In this document: positions 10,488 through 19,791 of the stretch, in pieces
Layout of the letters: each line of letters begins with the position of its first letter
Numbering within the stretch: the first letter of the stretch is position 1
DNA from: Nematocida ironsii
Lineage: Eukaryota > Microsporidia
Assembly: GCA_001642415.1 (NCBI GenBank)
Contig: LTDK01000158.1
Location: 1 to 64,000 of the forward strand
Direction: 5' to 3'
Length of the DNA: 64,000 nt
The notes under the pieces: generated by a model
Told to the model about the DNA's origin: nothing
The model's input: the letters and a program-made list of their open reading frames with translations, nothing else
Database searches by the model: none
Made by a program: the position numbers and the translations under genes

Positions 10488-11198
10488 TAAAAAATAAATA
10501 TTTATACTTTTAATTTTACCAGAAATTATTATTTATTACACTATATGTAAATAATACTGTTTAATATAACTTATGATACAATGTGTAAATAATAATGTTA
10601 ATATAACTTGTTATAACTTATTATACAATGTGTAAATAATAATGTTTAATACAACTTATGATACAATGTGTAAATAATAATGTTAATACAACTTATTATA
10701 ACTTATTATACATTGTGTAATATATACTGTTTAATATAACTTATTATGACTTATTATACTATTACTATAAATTGTTATTACTTATTATACAATGTGTAAT
10801 ATATCATCTACTTATTTCTTCTTATTACTTATTACATATAGTGTTATTACTATTATTTATTATACAATGTGTAATATATTTTACTTATTATTTATTTATT
10901 ATTTATTATACAATGTGCACTAATTAATACTTATTATACTATGTGTAATATATTATTTACTTATTTACTTATCTCTTCTATCACTTATTATTTATTATAC
11001 AATGTGTAATATATTTTACTTATTATTTATTTATTATTTATTATGCATTGTGTAATATATACTGTTTATTATTACTTATTATACAATGTGTAATATATCA
11101 TCTACTTATCTCTTCTATCACTTATTATTTATTATACAATGTGTAATATATTTTACTTATTATTTATTTATTATTTATTATGCATTGTGTACTATTTA
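10488..11198. repeat. Array of short palindromes (TTATTACACWWTGTGTAATA type)
   Basis: Nearly the whole spacer consists of degenerate copies of a near-palindromic unit such as ACTTATTATACAATGTGTAATA, separated by A/T stretches. One longer segment is duplicated almost exactly (compare about 10980-11060 with 11110-11190). There is no reading frame of its own. The array runs into the 3' end of the exosome-subunit gene. Confidence 0.85.
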
Positions 11199-12050
11199 TT
11201 ATTTAACACACAATGTATCATATATCATACTTTTTAAGTTATTATACGGTATTGACCCACTAAACACCCAGTATATTACATCTGTATACTCTATATTCTT
11301 ATTATACGTTATTACCATACGATCACTTGCATCTATTAATTCTTCTTCTGATGGATCATAAATCCTATCCCCATTCAGTATAGCACAACATACAGTTACT
11401 GGATAAAATTGTACATAATTTATTACCGATTTAGTAATAAGTCTTGTACCATATTTTAATTGTATGTTTATATCTGCAAGTACCCTAAAAATACCTTCTG
11501 TGATAATTTCTAATAACCCGCCTTTATCTAATATTATAATTATATCTAGCTTAATACTTATGATAGATTGTGTACTAAGTAATGATACTTTATCAGGGAA
11601 TATTTTTGAATTATTAAAAATTTTATCTAATTCAATTTGAATATTCTTATCATTACAATTTACACATAGTGTAATAAGTTTTGATCTGTCTGGTGATGAT
11701 TTCTTTATGGTGATTGTGTTATAAATAATAATACTTGTTGAGTATAGCTTACTATGTTTTGTTTGTAAATACTTTCTTATTAATAAGGATTCATTCCCTG
11801 TTGTAATACGTATGATTCTTTCTTCATTTGTATGTCTACCATCAATTCTGTGTGTAATATTAGGTGGACAGTTAAATTTGGTTCTATTAATGGTATAATT
11901 AATAGAGTCAGATTTATTATCATAATATACATTACTTATTACACTATTATCAGTAAGTATATTATTTAATGCAGTATATGTAATATATTCTGTATTATTA
12001 TCATTATTTAATGGAGTATGTGTAATATATTCTGTATTATTATTATGCAT
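11199..12050 (-). CDS. RRP45: Exosome RNase PH-like subunit (RRP45-like, 283 aa)
   Basis: RNase PH-fold ring subunits form the catalytically inactive core of the RNA exosome, which trims and degrades RNA. The family entry motif is present near residue 68 (RIDGRHTNEERIIRI; family form is R-x-DGR-x...R). The C-terminal half shows the expected order: LDIIIILDKGGLLEIITEGIF, then YPVTVCCAILNGDRIYDPSEEELIDASDRMVI. The DPSEEE / MVITYN part is typical of the RRP45/RRP42 branch. The N-terminal 60 residues are Asn/Thr/Tyr-rich, partly repeated (NNTEYIT twice), and coincide with the palindromic repeats at the DNA level. The true start may therefore lie further in, or the repeat may have been absorbed into the gene. 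Confidence 0.72.
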   Translation of the reverse strand: MHNNNTEYITHTPLNNDNNTEYITYTALNNILTDNSVISNVYYDNKSDSINYTINRTKFNCPPNITHRIDGRHTNEERIIRITTGNESLLIRKYLQTKHSKLYSTSIIIYNTITIKKSSPDRSKLITLCVNCNDKNIQIELDKIFNNSKIFPDKVSLLSTQSIISIKLDIIIILDKGGLLEIITEGIFRVLADINIQLKYGTRLITKSVINYVQFYPVTVCCAILNGDRIYDPSEEELIDASDRMVITYNKNIEYTDVIYWVFSGSIPYNNLKSMIYDTLCVK

Positions 12051-12588
12051 TGTGTAATAAATAAATTATTAAAAAAATATTTATATAGAATAACTTATTA
12101 TACAATGCGTAATAAATAGTATAACTTATTATACAATGCGTAATAAATAGTATATAACTTATTATACAATGCGTAATAAATAATGCACTGTATAGTAATA
12201 ACTTATTGGACTGTATGTTATTATTAATACTTATTACTCATTGTGTAATATATAATGCACTGTATAGAAATAACTTATTATGGTATGCATTATTATCACT
12301 TAATACACTATGTGTAATAAATACTATACAACTTATTACTCATTGTGTATTATATAATGTGATATTTATTATAACTTATTGCACTATGTGTTATTATTAA
12401 TACTTAATACTCATTGTGTAATAAATAGTATACAACTTATTACTCATTGTGTATTATATAGTAATACTTTTATATTATTTTCTATTTATATTATTTTTAT
12501 ATTTATTATTATAACTTATTATACTATGTGTAATAAATAGTATACAACTTATTACTCATTGTATAATAAATATTTTTTTTATTTTTTT
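12051..12588. repeat. Second palindrome array between two divergent genes
   Basis: A tract of units such as AACTTATTATACAATGCGTAATAAATAGT and ACTTATTACTCATTGTGTAATA, many almost identical and head to tail. It occupies the whole divergent spacer between the RRP45-like gene (minus) and the IPI3-like gene (plus), so any promoters must lie within or beside it. No gene of its own. Confidence 0.85.
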
Positions 12589-13593
12589 ATGGAGTGTAGG
12601 CGTATTAATACGACAGTTATTTCATTTGATTATGAAAATTCTGATACTTTAAAAAGGAATCAGTATTTAACGGTTATTAACTGTAAATTACCAAAAAAGG
12701 AAAGTAATATTAGTAATATTTTTAAGGTAGAAAGGAATTCTCATTTTTATTATGGTACTATTACTAATAGAAATACAATTATTTGGTTTAGTATTTTAAG
12801 TACGTCTTCTTATTTAGGTGAGTATAACGTATTTCTTAATAAGGAAAGAACAAATATTTTATATCCAATAATTAATACAGATAATAGTAAACAATATAAT
12901 GAGAATCCTTCAGAGAGTACATATGCATTAAATAATGAATCTATACTTATATTTACTACACTGTATATTATTATATGTACTTGTAATAAAATACTTATAT
13001 ATGATAATAATGGTATAATACACTCTGTGGTAGATATAGGGATTGATAAAGTATCCAGTATATATGCTACATTATGTAATACGTATTTATTCATTAATTT
13101 TGAGAAAGGGATAATTTCATTATACAGTATTACTAAAAAAGAGTTTATTTACAGGAAAAAGCACTTAATTGGAGAATCTTCAGTGTTTGGGAATGTTTTC
13201 AGATATTTAAGGTACTTTACAATATCAAAGAATACGTTAATTATAGGGAGAGTACGGGATGGATCTATTCTATTGGAATTATCATATCCTGAAGAACTTT
13301 CAGCTGTATCCACGGATATTCTACAAAAACGAGTAGTGGTAGGATCGGTTACAGGGACAATATATCATACACGGTTAGATAATTTACAGAGTGAATTCTC
13401 TTCTGTGAAATTATCTAATTCTAGGATTAAGGAATGTTTCTTCTCAAATTCTGGGAGGTACATATTTTCAATATCTGACCAGCAAATATTCATAATTGAT
13501 GCTAAAAACGGTAAAACTGTCAAAACCCTATTAAACCCTTCACTTAGAAATTATTTTACATTTACAAGCAGTAGTAATTTACATTTCCAATAA
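12589..13593 (+). CDS. WD40-type propeller protein, IPI3/WDR18-like (334 aa)
   Basis: The protein is beta-strand-rich throughout with weak WD-like repeats. The most telling stretch is DGSILLELSYPEELSAVSTD followed by KRVVVGSVTGTIYHTRL. It corresponds to the IPI3/WDR18 pattern (falling strand, then AVALD-type turn, then VGxxDGxIxxxxL). IPI3 belongs to the Rix1 complex in 60S ribosome maturation. Repeats are too diverged to count reliably and WD dipeptides are absent. I chose the ATG at 12589 because the open frame upstream starts only at a TTG inside the repeat array. The stop lies 6 bases before the Rab gene. Confidence 0.5.
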   Translation: MECRRINTTVISFDYENSDTLKRNQYLTVINCKLPKKESNISNIFKVERNSHFYYGTITNRNTIIWFSILSTSSYLGEYNVFLNKERTNILYPIINTDNSKQYNENPSESTYALNNESILIFTTLYIIICTCNKILIYDNNGIIHSVVDIGIDKVSSIYATLCNTYLFINFEKGIISLYSITKKEFIYRKKHLIGESSVFGNVFRYLRYFTISKNTLIIGRVRDGSILLELSYPEELSAVSTDILQKRVVVGSVTGTIYHTRLDNLQSEFSSVKLSNSRIKECFFSNSGRYIFSISDQQIFIIDAKNGKTVKTLLNPSLRNYFTFTSSSNLHFQ

Positions 13594-13599
13594 AAAAAA

Positions 13600-14223
13600 A
13601 TGAAAAATGAATGTTTACAGCTAAAGCTGCTAATAATTGGTGAGAGCAATGTGGGGAAGACTTCAATCCTTCAGAGGTTTATTGAAGATAAATTTGAGAA
13701 GACATTCTCTACAACCATAGGAATTGATTTTAGGTCTAAGAATATAAATATTAATGGGAAAGAAATTGAATTACAAATATGGGATACAGCAGGACAGGAG
13801 AGGTTCTTTTCAATAACAAGGAGTTATTATAGGGGATCAGATGGGATATTTTTAACATTTGATTTAACATCAGAAGGATCATTTGCTTCTCTTAGTAAGT
13901 GGATAAATGAGATAAAAGAGAAAGTTAATGAGAATGTACCGGTCTTCCTTTTGGGGAACAAAAAGGATTTATTAAAAGGAAAGGAATTTGAGACAACTGA
14001 AATATCAACAATTAAAAAAATAAAAGAAATTTCTGAGGAGTTAAAGGTTCCATGGTATGGGACAAGTGCAAAGAGTGGAGAGAATATTGAAGAAATATTT
14101 ATGGATATGGCATATACAATAATACAGAACAAAAAAGGTGTTAATGATACAATTAGTAAGAACACGTTTAAATTTACTAAAATGAAAGTTAGTGATATTT
14201 TTTGGTGTTTTAAAGTTAAATAA
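13600..14223 (+). CDS. Rab-family small GTPase (207 aa)
   Basis: Small GTPase of membrane traffic. All nucleotide-binding motifs are present: GESNVGKT (about 14-21), TTIG effector threonine (about 38-41), WDTAGQE (about 62-68), NKKD (about 119-122) and TSAK (about 155-158). The switch and SYYRG sequences place it in the Rab1/Rab8/Sec4 group. The C-terminus ends in WCFKVK: the only nearby cysteine is five residues from the end, so there is neither the CC/CXC tail nor a CaaX box that Rab prenylation normally uses. It follows the IPI3-like gene by 6 bases, so the two may share a transcript or promoter region. Confidence 0.9.
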   Translation: MKNECLQLKLLIIGESNVGKTSILQRFIEDKFEKTFSTTIGIDFRSKNININGKEIELQIWDTAGQERFFSITRSYYRGSDGIFLTFDLTSEGSFASLSKWINEIKEKVNENVPVFLLGNKKDLLKGKEFETTEISTIKKIKEISEELKVPWYGTSAKSGENIEEIFMDMAYTIIQNKKGVNDTISKNTFKFTKMKVSDIFWCFKVK

Positions 14224-15089
14224 CTGTTGCATTAATTAATAAACAGTTATTTTTAATAATATAATTTAAAAACAGTTACTTTATATTTTCTTATTACTAT
14301 AAATTAATTAATTTTTTTTATTCTTGGGTAAATCTAACTTATGTTAGTCTTCATTAGTATAAGAAATTAGTTATCTAATTGACTACGTTCCAATGAAGTA
14401 CATAAATATTACTCTGGGTGAGAGATTCATTCATATGCATATCCCTCAATAAGAGTTAATAACATTTTATCTTAATATCTTAATAGTACAGTATAATAAT
14501 ACACCAACAGAACAAATAAAAGTATAAGTAAGTAAAATAAAAAAATAAAAAAAGTAGATTATACAATATATTATATGTAGTATACAGTATATAAGTAATA
14601 GCAGTGGTATACATGTAGAAGTAATAATATAAGTAGTATTTATAGTAGTGTATAAGTAGTATACAGTATATAAATAATATAAGTAGTATATATAGTAGCA
14701 TAGAAGTAGTGTATAACTAATAGTATATATGTATACGTATAGTAGAATATAGTATCTATAATAATATAATACTATTTATTACACCATGGGAAGTAGTTTA
14801 ACCCTATATAGATAAATATGTTACTTAACTATTCAGTGATTAAGACCTAGTATATGTACATAGACTGTATTGTGAGTACAACTTATACTGTAATATGATA
14901 TTTTTGTACTATCATTATCACTGAGGAATGATCTGATAAAGTATAAGAAGTGAATGTACGGCACTATTAGAACATTCAGTTAAGTGTCTCATATATAAAT
15001 AGATTGCTTTTCTTTTAAAAATAGACTTATCAATTAATCTAAATTATTTATTTATAAATATAATTAAAATTTTATAAGTCATTTACATT
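14224..15089. other. AT-rich spacer with TA/GTA simple repeats
   Basis: Bases about 14480-14760 are a simple repeat built on AGTAGTATA-like units; the frames inside it are artefacts of this composition. The last 12 bases before the next gene (CATTTACATTATGG) match those before its tandem paralogue at 16930. No gene seen. Confidence 0.6.
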
Positions 15090-15908
15090 ATGGAAGAAAT
15101 TCAATTAGAAATTAAAAACATGGAGATAGATTTTATCTGTATATACAATCATATACAAATACTAGTCATTGGAACATACTGTAATGAAGAGAATACACCA
15201 CCTGTAACTGATAAAGCTCATGTTGATAATTGCATAAGGACATTTGTTATTGATGGTAATGATAGCCATGAAGAAATTCAAAAAAAATGGTTGGAATTAC
15301 CTTCTACTAAATATTATGATTTATATAATTTAGTTTATATTAGTAATATAGTATTAAGTATATTTTACTTACTATCACTTAGAATATTCCATGCAATTGA
15401 AGAAAAATCAGTCCATGCATTAAGTAATTTAATAGTTACACATACACACCCATTAATACATGAATATGTATTAACTGGTAATTTCTTTTATACACTGCTT
15501 CAGATTGTTTCTGGTACTTATATTATTATGGGATTCATAAAATCAATACGTTGGATGTATAAAAAATCTAAAGACGCATATATATTGAAAATTTCAATTT
15601 TCGGTTTATTAACTATAATATGGATATACACTGTTTATTTAGTTATTATATGGCTAGCCTTTTTAATATTAAACTTAGTTGAAGATTACACAGTTATATC
15701 AGATATAATAGTATACGGATGTTTATTTTTTGGAATATTAAAATTATACATTGGTATACATAATATTTATACAAAAAACCATGTAATTAAACATATTGGT
15801 GAATATATTGCAATTGTGTTAAACATTATCTTATTAATAATGAGTGGTACTGCTATTATATACACATTTAGTGACAATATTCTTGATATAATTGAATGTA
15901 TTAAATGA
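15090..15908 (+). CDS. Family C multi-helix membrane protein, copy 1 (272 aa)
   Basis: Not recognised. About 90 soluble residues are followed by four to five hydrophobic segments (about 88-108, 138-155, 165-200, 208-222, 238-258). It is a clear tandem paralogue of 16930-17772. Shared stretches include FVIDGNDS-EEIQKKW, SVHALSNLI with THTHPLIHEYVLTGNF, LLQIVSGTYI and MSGTAIIYTFSDNI. No signal peptide and no known domain. The immediate upstream sequence (TCATTTACATTATGG) is shared by both copies, which suggests that the start region was duplicated with the gene. Confidence 0.75.
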   Translation: MEEIQLEIKNMEIDFICIYNHIQILVIGTYCNEENTPPVTDKAHVDNCIRTFVIDGNDSHEEIQKKWLELPSTKYYDLYNLVYISNIVLSIFYLLSLRIFHAIEEKSVHALSNLIVTHTHPLIHEYVLTGNFFYTLLQIVSGTYIIMGFIKSIRWMYKKSKDAYILKISIFGLLTIIWIYTVYLVIIWLAFLILNLVEDYTVISDIIVYGCLFFGILKLYIGIHNIYTKNHVIKHIGEYIAIVLNIILLIMSGTAIIYTFSDNILDIIECIK

Positions 15909-16929
15909 TATTTATGCAATATATAGAATATAAATAACTAATAAAATATATTTTATCTAACTAGTTTTTAGAAGAAAAGCAGTTTATTGAAATAACTGAG
16001 ATAAAGCAATGTTCAGACAATAATGCATACTTGTTTTCTATACAGAATATGCCGATCCATTTACTCATAAAATAGGCCATAACAAGTTAATGTAATGGGC
16101 TGTTAGTGTATAGGTGTACTAGTAGTATAATTTTATTTATTTCTATTCTATTTTAGTTATTCATAATTTCTTTTATTTCATTAGCATATATTATACTAAG
16201 AATAAACATAGAAATAAGTATATTGTTGATTCTATCTAGATGCATGGCAAACAAACGCGTATCAATAGGCGCACTGTGCCTTGTAGTGCAATCAAACAAT
16301 TAATGCAGAAGTAATCTAAGAAATGTGCATGATTTAAAATTAGATTGGTGAATAGAGATCAAGTCACGAAGAACTGAAAATATATAATAGTTTATGGAAC
16401 TAATAAAGGACAAAATTAAGATGACCAATATGAGTTCATATCTGTCAGGAAAAGAAAACTCTCTATGATATTAATTTATTATATATGTCCTAGCGGGCAA
16501 GGAACAGTTTATGAGATATACGAAATGAGTATGTGATGCTAGTAGAACACTTGGTTTCGTGTTATTTCATATACTAATAAACTATTTTCTTTTAAAAATA
16601 GATTTATCTCAGTAACTGTTATTACATATTGTTGTATGCTAAGACTAGAATTTCTGTAACACGGCACGAGTTACCGGAATGTTTTATATAAACATTACAG
16701 CACAAATTAAATCAGAAATATCTGTTGACACAATACGTTAACATAAATTAAATTGATTATACGGCCTATAAATACGTATACAAATTCAATAAAGGCCGAA
16801 GTTTTAGAATACCTTTTCCTAAGAAAACAACTCATGTAATGAATTTCAGGTTATTTAAATAAAATATTATTTACATTATGCATTTTTTAAGGAATATTTA
16901 AATAAAATTTTATTTAAATCATTTACACT
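15909..16929. other. 1-kb spacer with LTR-like remnants
   Basis: Holds the LTR-like element at 16723-16840 (listed separately). About 16370-16480 is a second TATA/AATAAAGG block resembling 7485-7600. The rest is AT-rich, with a short hairpin-like stretch near 16269-16290 (GCACTGTGCCTTGTAGTGC). No gene. Confidence 0.5.
16723..16840 (+). mobile_element. LTR-like remnant, second type, copy 1
   Basis: Starts TGTTGACAC and aligns over its whole length with the minus strand of 25059-25177. Shared blocks are AACATAAATTAAATTGATT, then TAAATACGTATACAAATT, then CTAAGAAA and CAACT. It holds a TATA-like box (CTATAAATA) followed about 15 bases on by AATAAAGG, the order expected of U3-R in an LTR. Its TGTTGACAC start is similar to the TGTGGTGACACC start of the better-preserved LTR. 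I found no target-site duplication. Confidence 0.5.
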
Positions 16930-17772
16930 ATGGATATTGAATTAGAGATTACTAATATAGGCACAGATTTTATCGGATTATACAATTATATTCGAGTATT
17001 AGGCATTGGGCCACAAATTCAAGAAGATAATACATCGGTAACTGACAAAGATCAGGTTGACAATTTTATAAAGACGTTTGTTATTGATGGTAATGACAGT
17101 AATGAAGAAATTCAAAAAAATTGGTTAAGCTTAAAACCTATAAACCGTTTGAGTACATATGGTTTGGTTTTGTTTTGTAGTATAATATTAGGTATACAAT
17201 ATTCACTATCACTTAAAACATTCCATACAATTGAAAAAGAATCAGTCCATGTATTAAGTAATTTAATACCCACAAACATACACCCATTACTACATAAATA
17301 TATACTAAGTGGTAATTTCATTTTTACACTACTTCAGATTGTTTCTGGTAGTTATATTGTTTTAGGATTAATAGAATCAGTATATTGGATACTTAGAAAA
17401 TCTAAAGATATTACCTCAGATATAATGAGCACTATATTCTTATGTTTATTCAGTATAGTATGTATAAAAATAGGTTGTTCACTTGTTGTGGGAGTGGTCT
17501 CTTTAATCTTAATAATATTTGGAGAACATTCAATTATATCAAATATAATAGTATACGGATATTTATTAATTGTTTTATATGGTTTATGCATGATATTAAA
17601 TAATATTTATAAGAAAAAGCATTCAGATAGATACATTGGTGAATATATTGTTTTTATACTATATACTATGTTATTAATAATGAGTATTACTGCTATTATA
17701 TACATATTTAGTGATAATATTGTTAAAATAATTGAGTATAGCAATGATATTTATACAAGCATTAGAGTATAA
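16930..17772 (+). CDS. Family C multi-helix membrane protein, copy 2 (280 aa)
   Basis: Tandem paralogue of 15090-15908 with the same soluble N-terminal part and the same four to five hydrophobic segments. It is conserved at FVIDGNDSNEEIQKNW, ESVHVLSNLIPTNIHPLLHK, LLQIVSGSYI, SNIIVYGYL and IYIFSDNI. The tail is slightly longer than in copy 1. Hydrophobic segments vary more than the loops facing them, a pattern more like selection on the loops than random decay. It is intact, so probably functional. Function unknown. Confidence 0.75.
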   Translation: MDIELEITNIGTDFIGLYNYIRVLGIGPQIQEDNTSVTDKDQVDNFIKTFVIDGNDSNEEIQKNWLSLKPINRLSTYGLVLFCSIILGIQYSLSLKTFHTIEKESVHVLSNLIPTNIHPLLHKYILSGNFIFTLLQIVSGSYIVLGLIESVYWILRKSKDITSDIMSTIFLCLFSIVCIKIGCSLVVGVVSLILIIFGEHSIISNIIVYGYLLIVLYGLCMILNNIYKKKHSDRYIGEYIVFILYTMLLIMSITAIIYIFSDNIVKIIEYSNDIYTSIRV

Positions 17773-17989
17773 ATAATCAATAAAATAAGATACGAGTGGA
17801 ATAAACCAGATGGTTAGTTTTTTGGTTATAAATCAGTTTATTGTAGTGAATACAACATACATGTCTCTCATACTTCATATGTGTTTTTTTGCCCCTAGTG
17901 GTGTATAACAAGTTAATGTCATACTGTACTGGTATAATAATAGTAGTGTATATGTGTATAATTTTATTTTTTTATTATTTCTATTTTAT

Positions 17990-19304
17990 TTAATTATTCA
18001 TAATCTTCTTTGCTTCATTAGGATATAATAATATTATACTAAGAATAATCATAGAAATAATCATAAATATTATAACAATTGGTAATATAGTTGTACGTAT
18101 ATAACTATTGTTTTTATGACCATTAATACCTAAAATATCTGATTCNNNNNNNNNNNNNNNNNNNNNNNNNNNNNNNNNNNNNNNNNNNNNNNNNNAATAT
18201 TATAACAATTGGTAATATAGTTGTACGTATATAACTATTGTTTTTATGACCATTAATACCTAAAATATCTGATTCTATTGATTTTAAATACTTTTGAATT
18301 ACGTTATTCTTGAAATTATCAGTATTAAACCCATTAATATCTGAAATATCACAATATAGTTTTGATTTTTGAATTTCATTATTAATATTGAACATTTGTC
18401 TTTCTTCACTTATTAGTTCATTTAAGCACTCTTTAATTTTTTCTATATTCTCATTTTTATATAATTTAATATCTGATATAAAATCATTATATATAGACAT
18501 CTTATATACTGCATTATATAAGTCACTAATAGGATTGTTTGAAGAATATTCATTATTTCCAGCATAAATAGAATTATAAATTGAATCTTTTAAGAAATAA
18601 ATAAAATCAATATTACTCCACTTAGATGCTCTTGTAAGTAAATATAATGAGTAAATATCATCATACCGCAATCCTAATCTACTTGCATTTGAATATTCTA
18701 TTCCATTTTTATTTATGGTTAGATCATCACCGTGTTTCATTAGTATATCAAATGCTCTCTGTAATCTAGAGTACTTTCCCGAGACAGTTAACTCACATAG
18801 TTTAACCATAGCATCTTCTGAAGTTATTTTATCTTCTAATTTCGATATAGCCATTCTCTCATACAGTATATTAATAGAATAATTGAAGAAATCTCTTCTA
18901 AGTCCATAATAATTTGCTATAATCATATGATTATTCCCCATTAACCTATAAAATGCATTCTTTTTATCTTGATTATCAAATTCTTCTGATACTTTCATAA
19001 GTGTATTTATAACTATATCTGTATGCTGTACACAATCAATAATATTTGATATTAAAAAACCTTCGTTATAATAAGTATTTTTAGATATAATTCTATTATA
19101 TATTTGTGTATGAAGTATATTATATGCCAAATTAACCAGTGGTTCTGGTAACTCTGTGAATATTTTTGCTTCTCTATCAAGTTCTATTATTATATTATTT
19201 AGTCTAATAAAATGTTCTTGTCTTATCATTCCTTCACTCTCATTATTTTTAAACTCATTTTGTATTTTTGCTCTTAACTTATTCTCATCAATAAAACTTG
19301 CCAT
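17990..19304 (-). CDS. Family B tail-anchored protein, interrupted by a false gap (about 394 aa)
   Basis: A member of the family that includes 23457-24922, 28270-29442, 43626-44837 and 59732-61090. The core is DAMVKLCELT-SGKYSRLQRAFDI, LMKHGDDLTI, then ASRLGLRYDDIYSLYLLTRA. There is no signal peptide and there is one C-terminal hydrophobic helix. The frame appears to run into 50 Ns, but the 80 bases on each side of the Ns are identical. Treating those flanks as one sequence keeps the frame, and it then reaches a stop at 17990 after a normal membrane anchor ending KKIMNN. The gene is therefore probably intact and the gap an assembly artefact. Function unknown. Confidence 0.8.
18146..18195. other. 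Assembly gap (50 Ns) flanked by 80-base identical ends
   Basis: Bases 18066-18145 and 18196-18275 are the same 80 bases. Overlapping contig ends were evidently joined with an arbitrary 50-N spacer, so the gap is probably of negative size (minus 80) rather than missing sequence. Confidence 0.9.
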
Positions 19305-19362
19305 AAATTTATAAAATATTTTAATATTTACACTTTTAAAAAAATCAATAAATTTAAATATA
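19305..19362 (-). promoter_or_regulatory. Conserved upstream block of family B genes, copy 1
   Basis: Read on the minus strand, the roughly 58 bases ahead of the ATG are almost identical to 23400-23456 and 28211-28269. They contain TATTTAAATTT, a T-run, AAAGTGTAAATATTAAAATA and TATAAATTT directly before ATG. Non-coding identity at this level between diverged paralogues suggests a shared promoter or 5' leader. Confidence 0.65.
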
Positions 19363-19440
19363 TAAGGCAGAAATAATATTTATTTTTAATAAATACTGTA
19401 TATACAATGTATAATGACTACCATAAGCACGAAATATACA

Positions 19441-19555
19441 TATGCGGCCATATGCCTGCGTACACACCAGAACCCGTTCGATCTCTGAAGTTAAGCGCGT
19501 GACAGCTTTGATAGTACTGCGATGGGAGACCGCGTGGGAACACAGAGTGCTGCAC
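19441..19555 (+). rRNA. rrf1: 5S ribosomal RNA
   Basis: Recognisable 5S landmarks in order: GCGGCCATA near the 5' end, ACCCGTTCGATCTC, GAAGTTAAGC (internal box A region, about 19488-19500), GATGGGAGACCGCGTGGGAA (box C region, about 19521-19540) and GTGCTGCA near the 3' end. A run of Ts from 19556 is a pol III terminator. Length of about 115 bases is normal. Exact ends are uncertain by a few bases, because the outermost helix pairs imperfectly in my reading. It stands alone, not beside other rRNA genes. Confidence 0.9.
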
Positions 19556-19791
19556 TTTTTATTATTTTTTACACTAACTAAAATATACTGCACTATGTGT
19601 ATAACGTACTTCACACCCCATAACTTATTACACATAGTGCAGTAATAACACACCATAGTGCACTAATTATAACACAATGTACAGAATATTCTGCACATAT
19701 AAATACTCCTGTTCTATTATTTTACTCCTCCCCTGAAATTCTCCTTTATTATACTCCTGCACTTATAATATACTTAAATATTTGCACACAC

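Noticed and set aside
11086..11361. Hydrophobic frames across the palindrome arrays
   Set aside because: The repeat word TTATTACACTATGTGTAATA gives Tyr/Ile/Leu-rich frames on both strands; no conserved domain.
19354..19656. Protein frames over the 5S rRNA gene on both strands
   Set aside because: The sequence is clearly 5S rRNA with pol III terminator; the frames are incidental.
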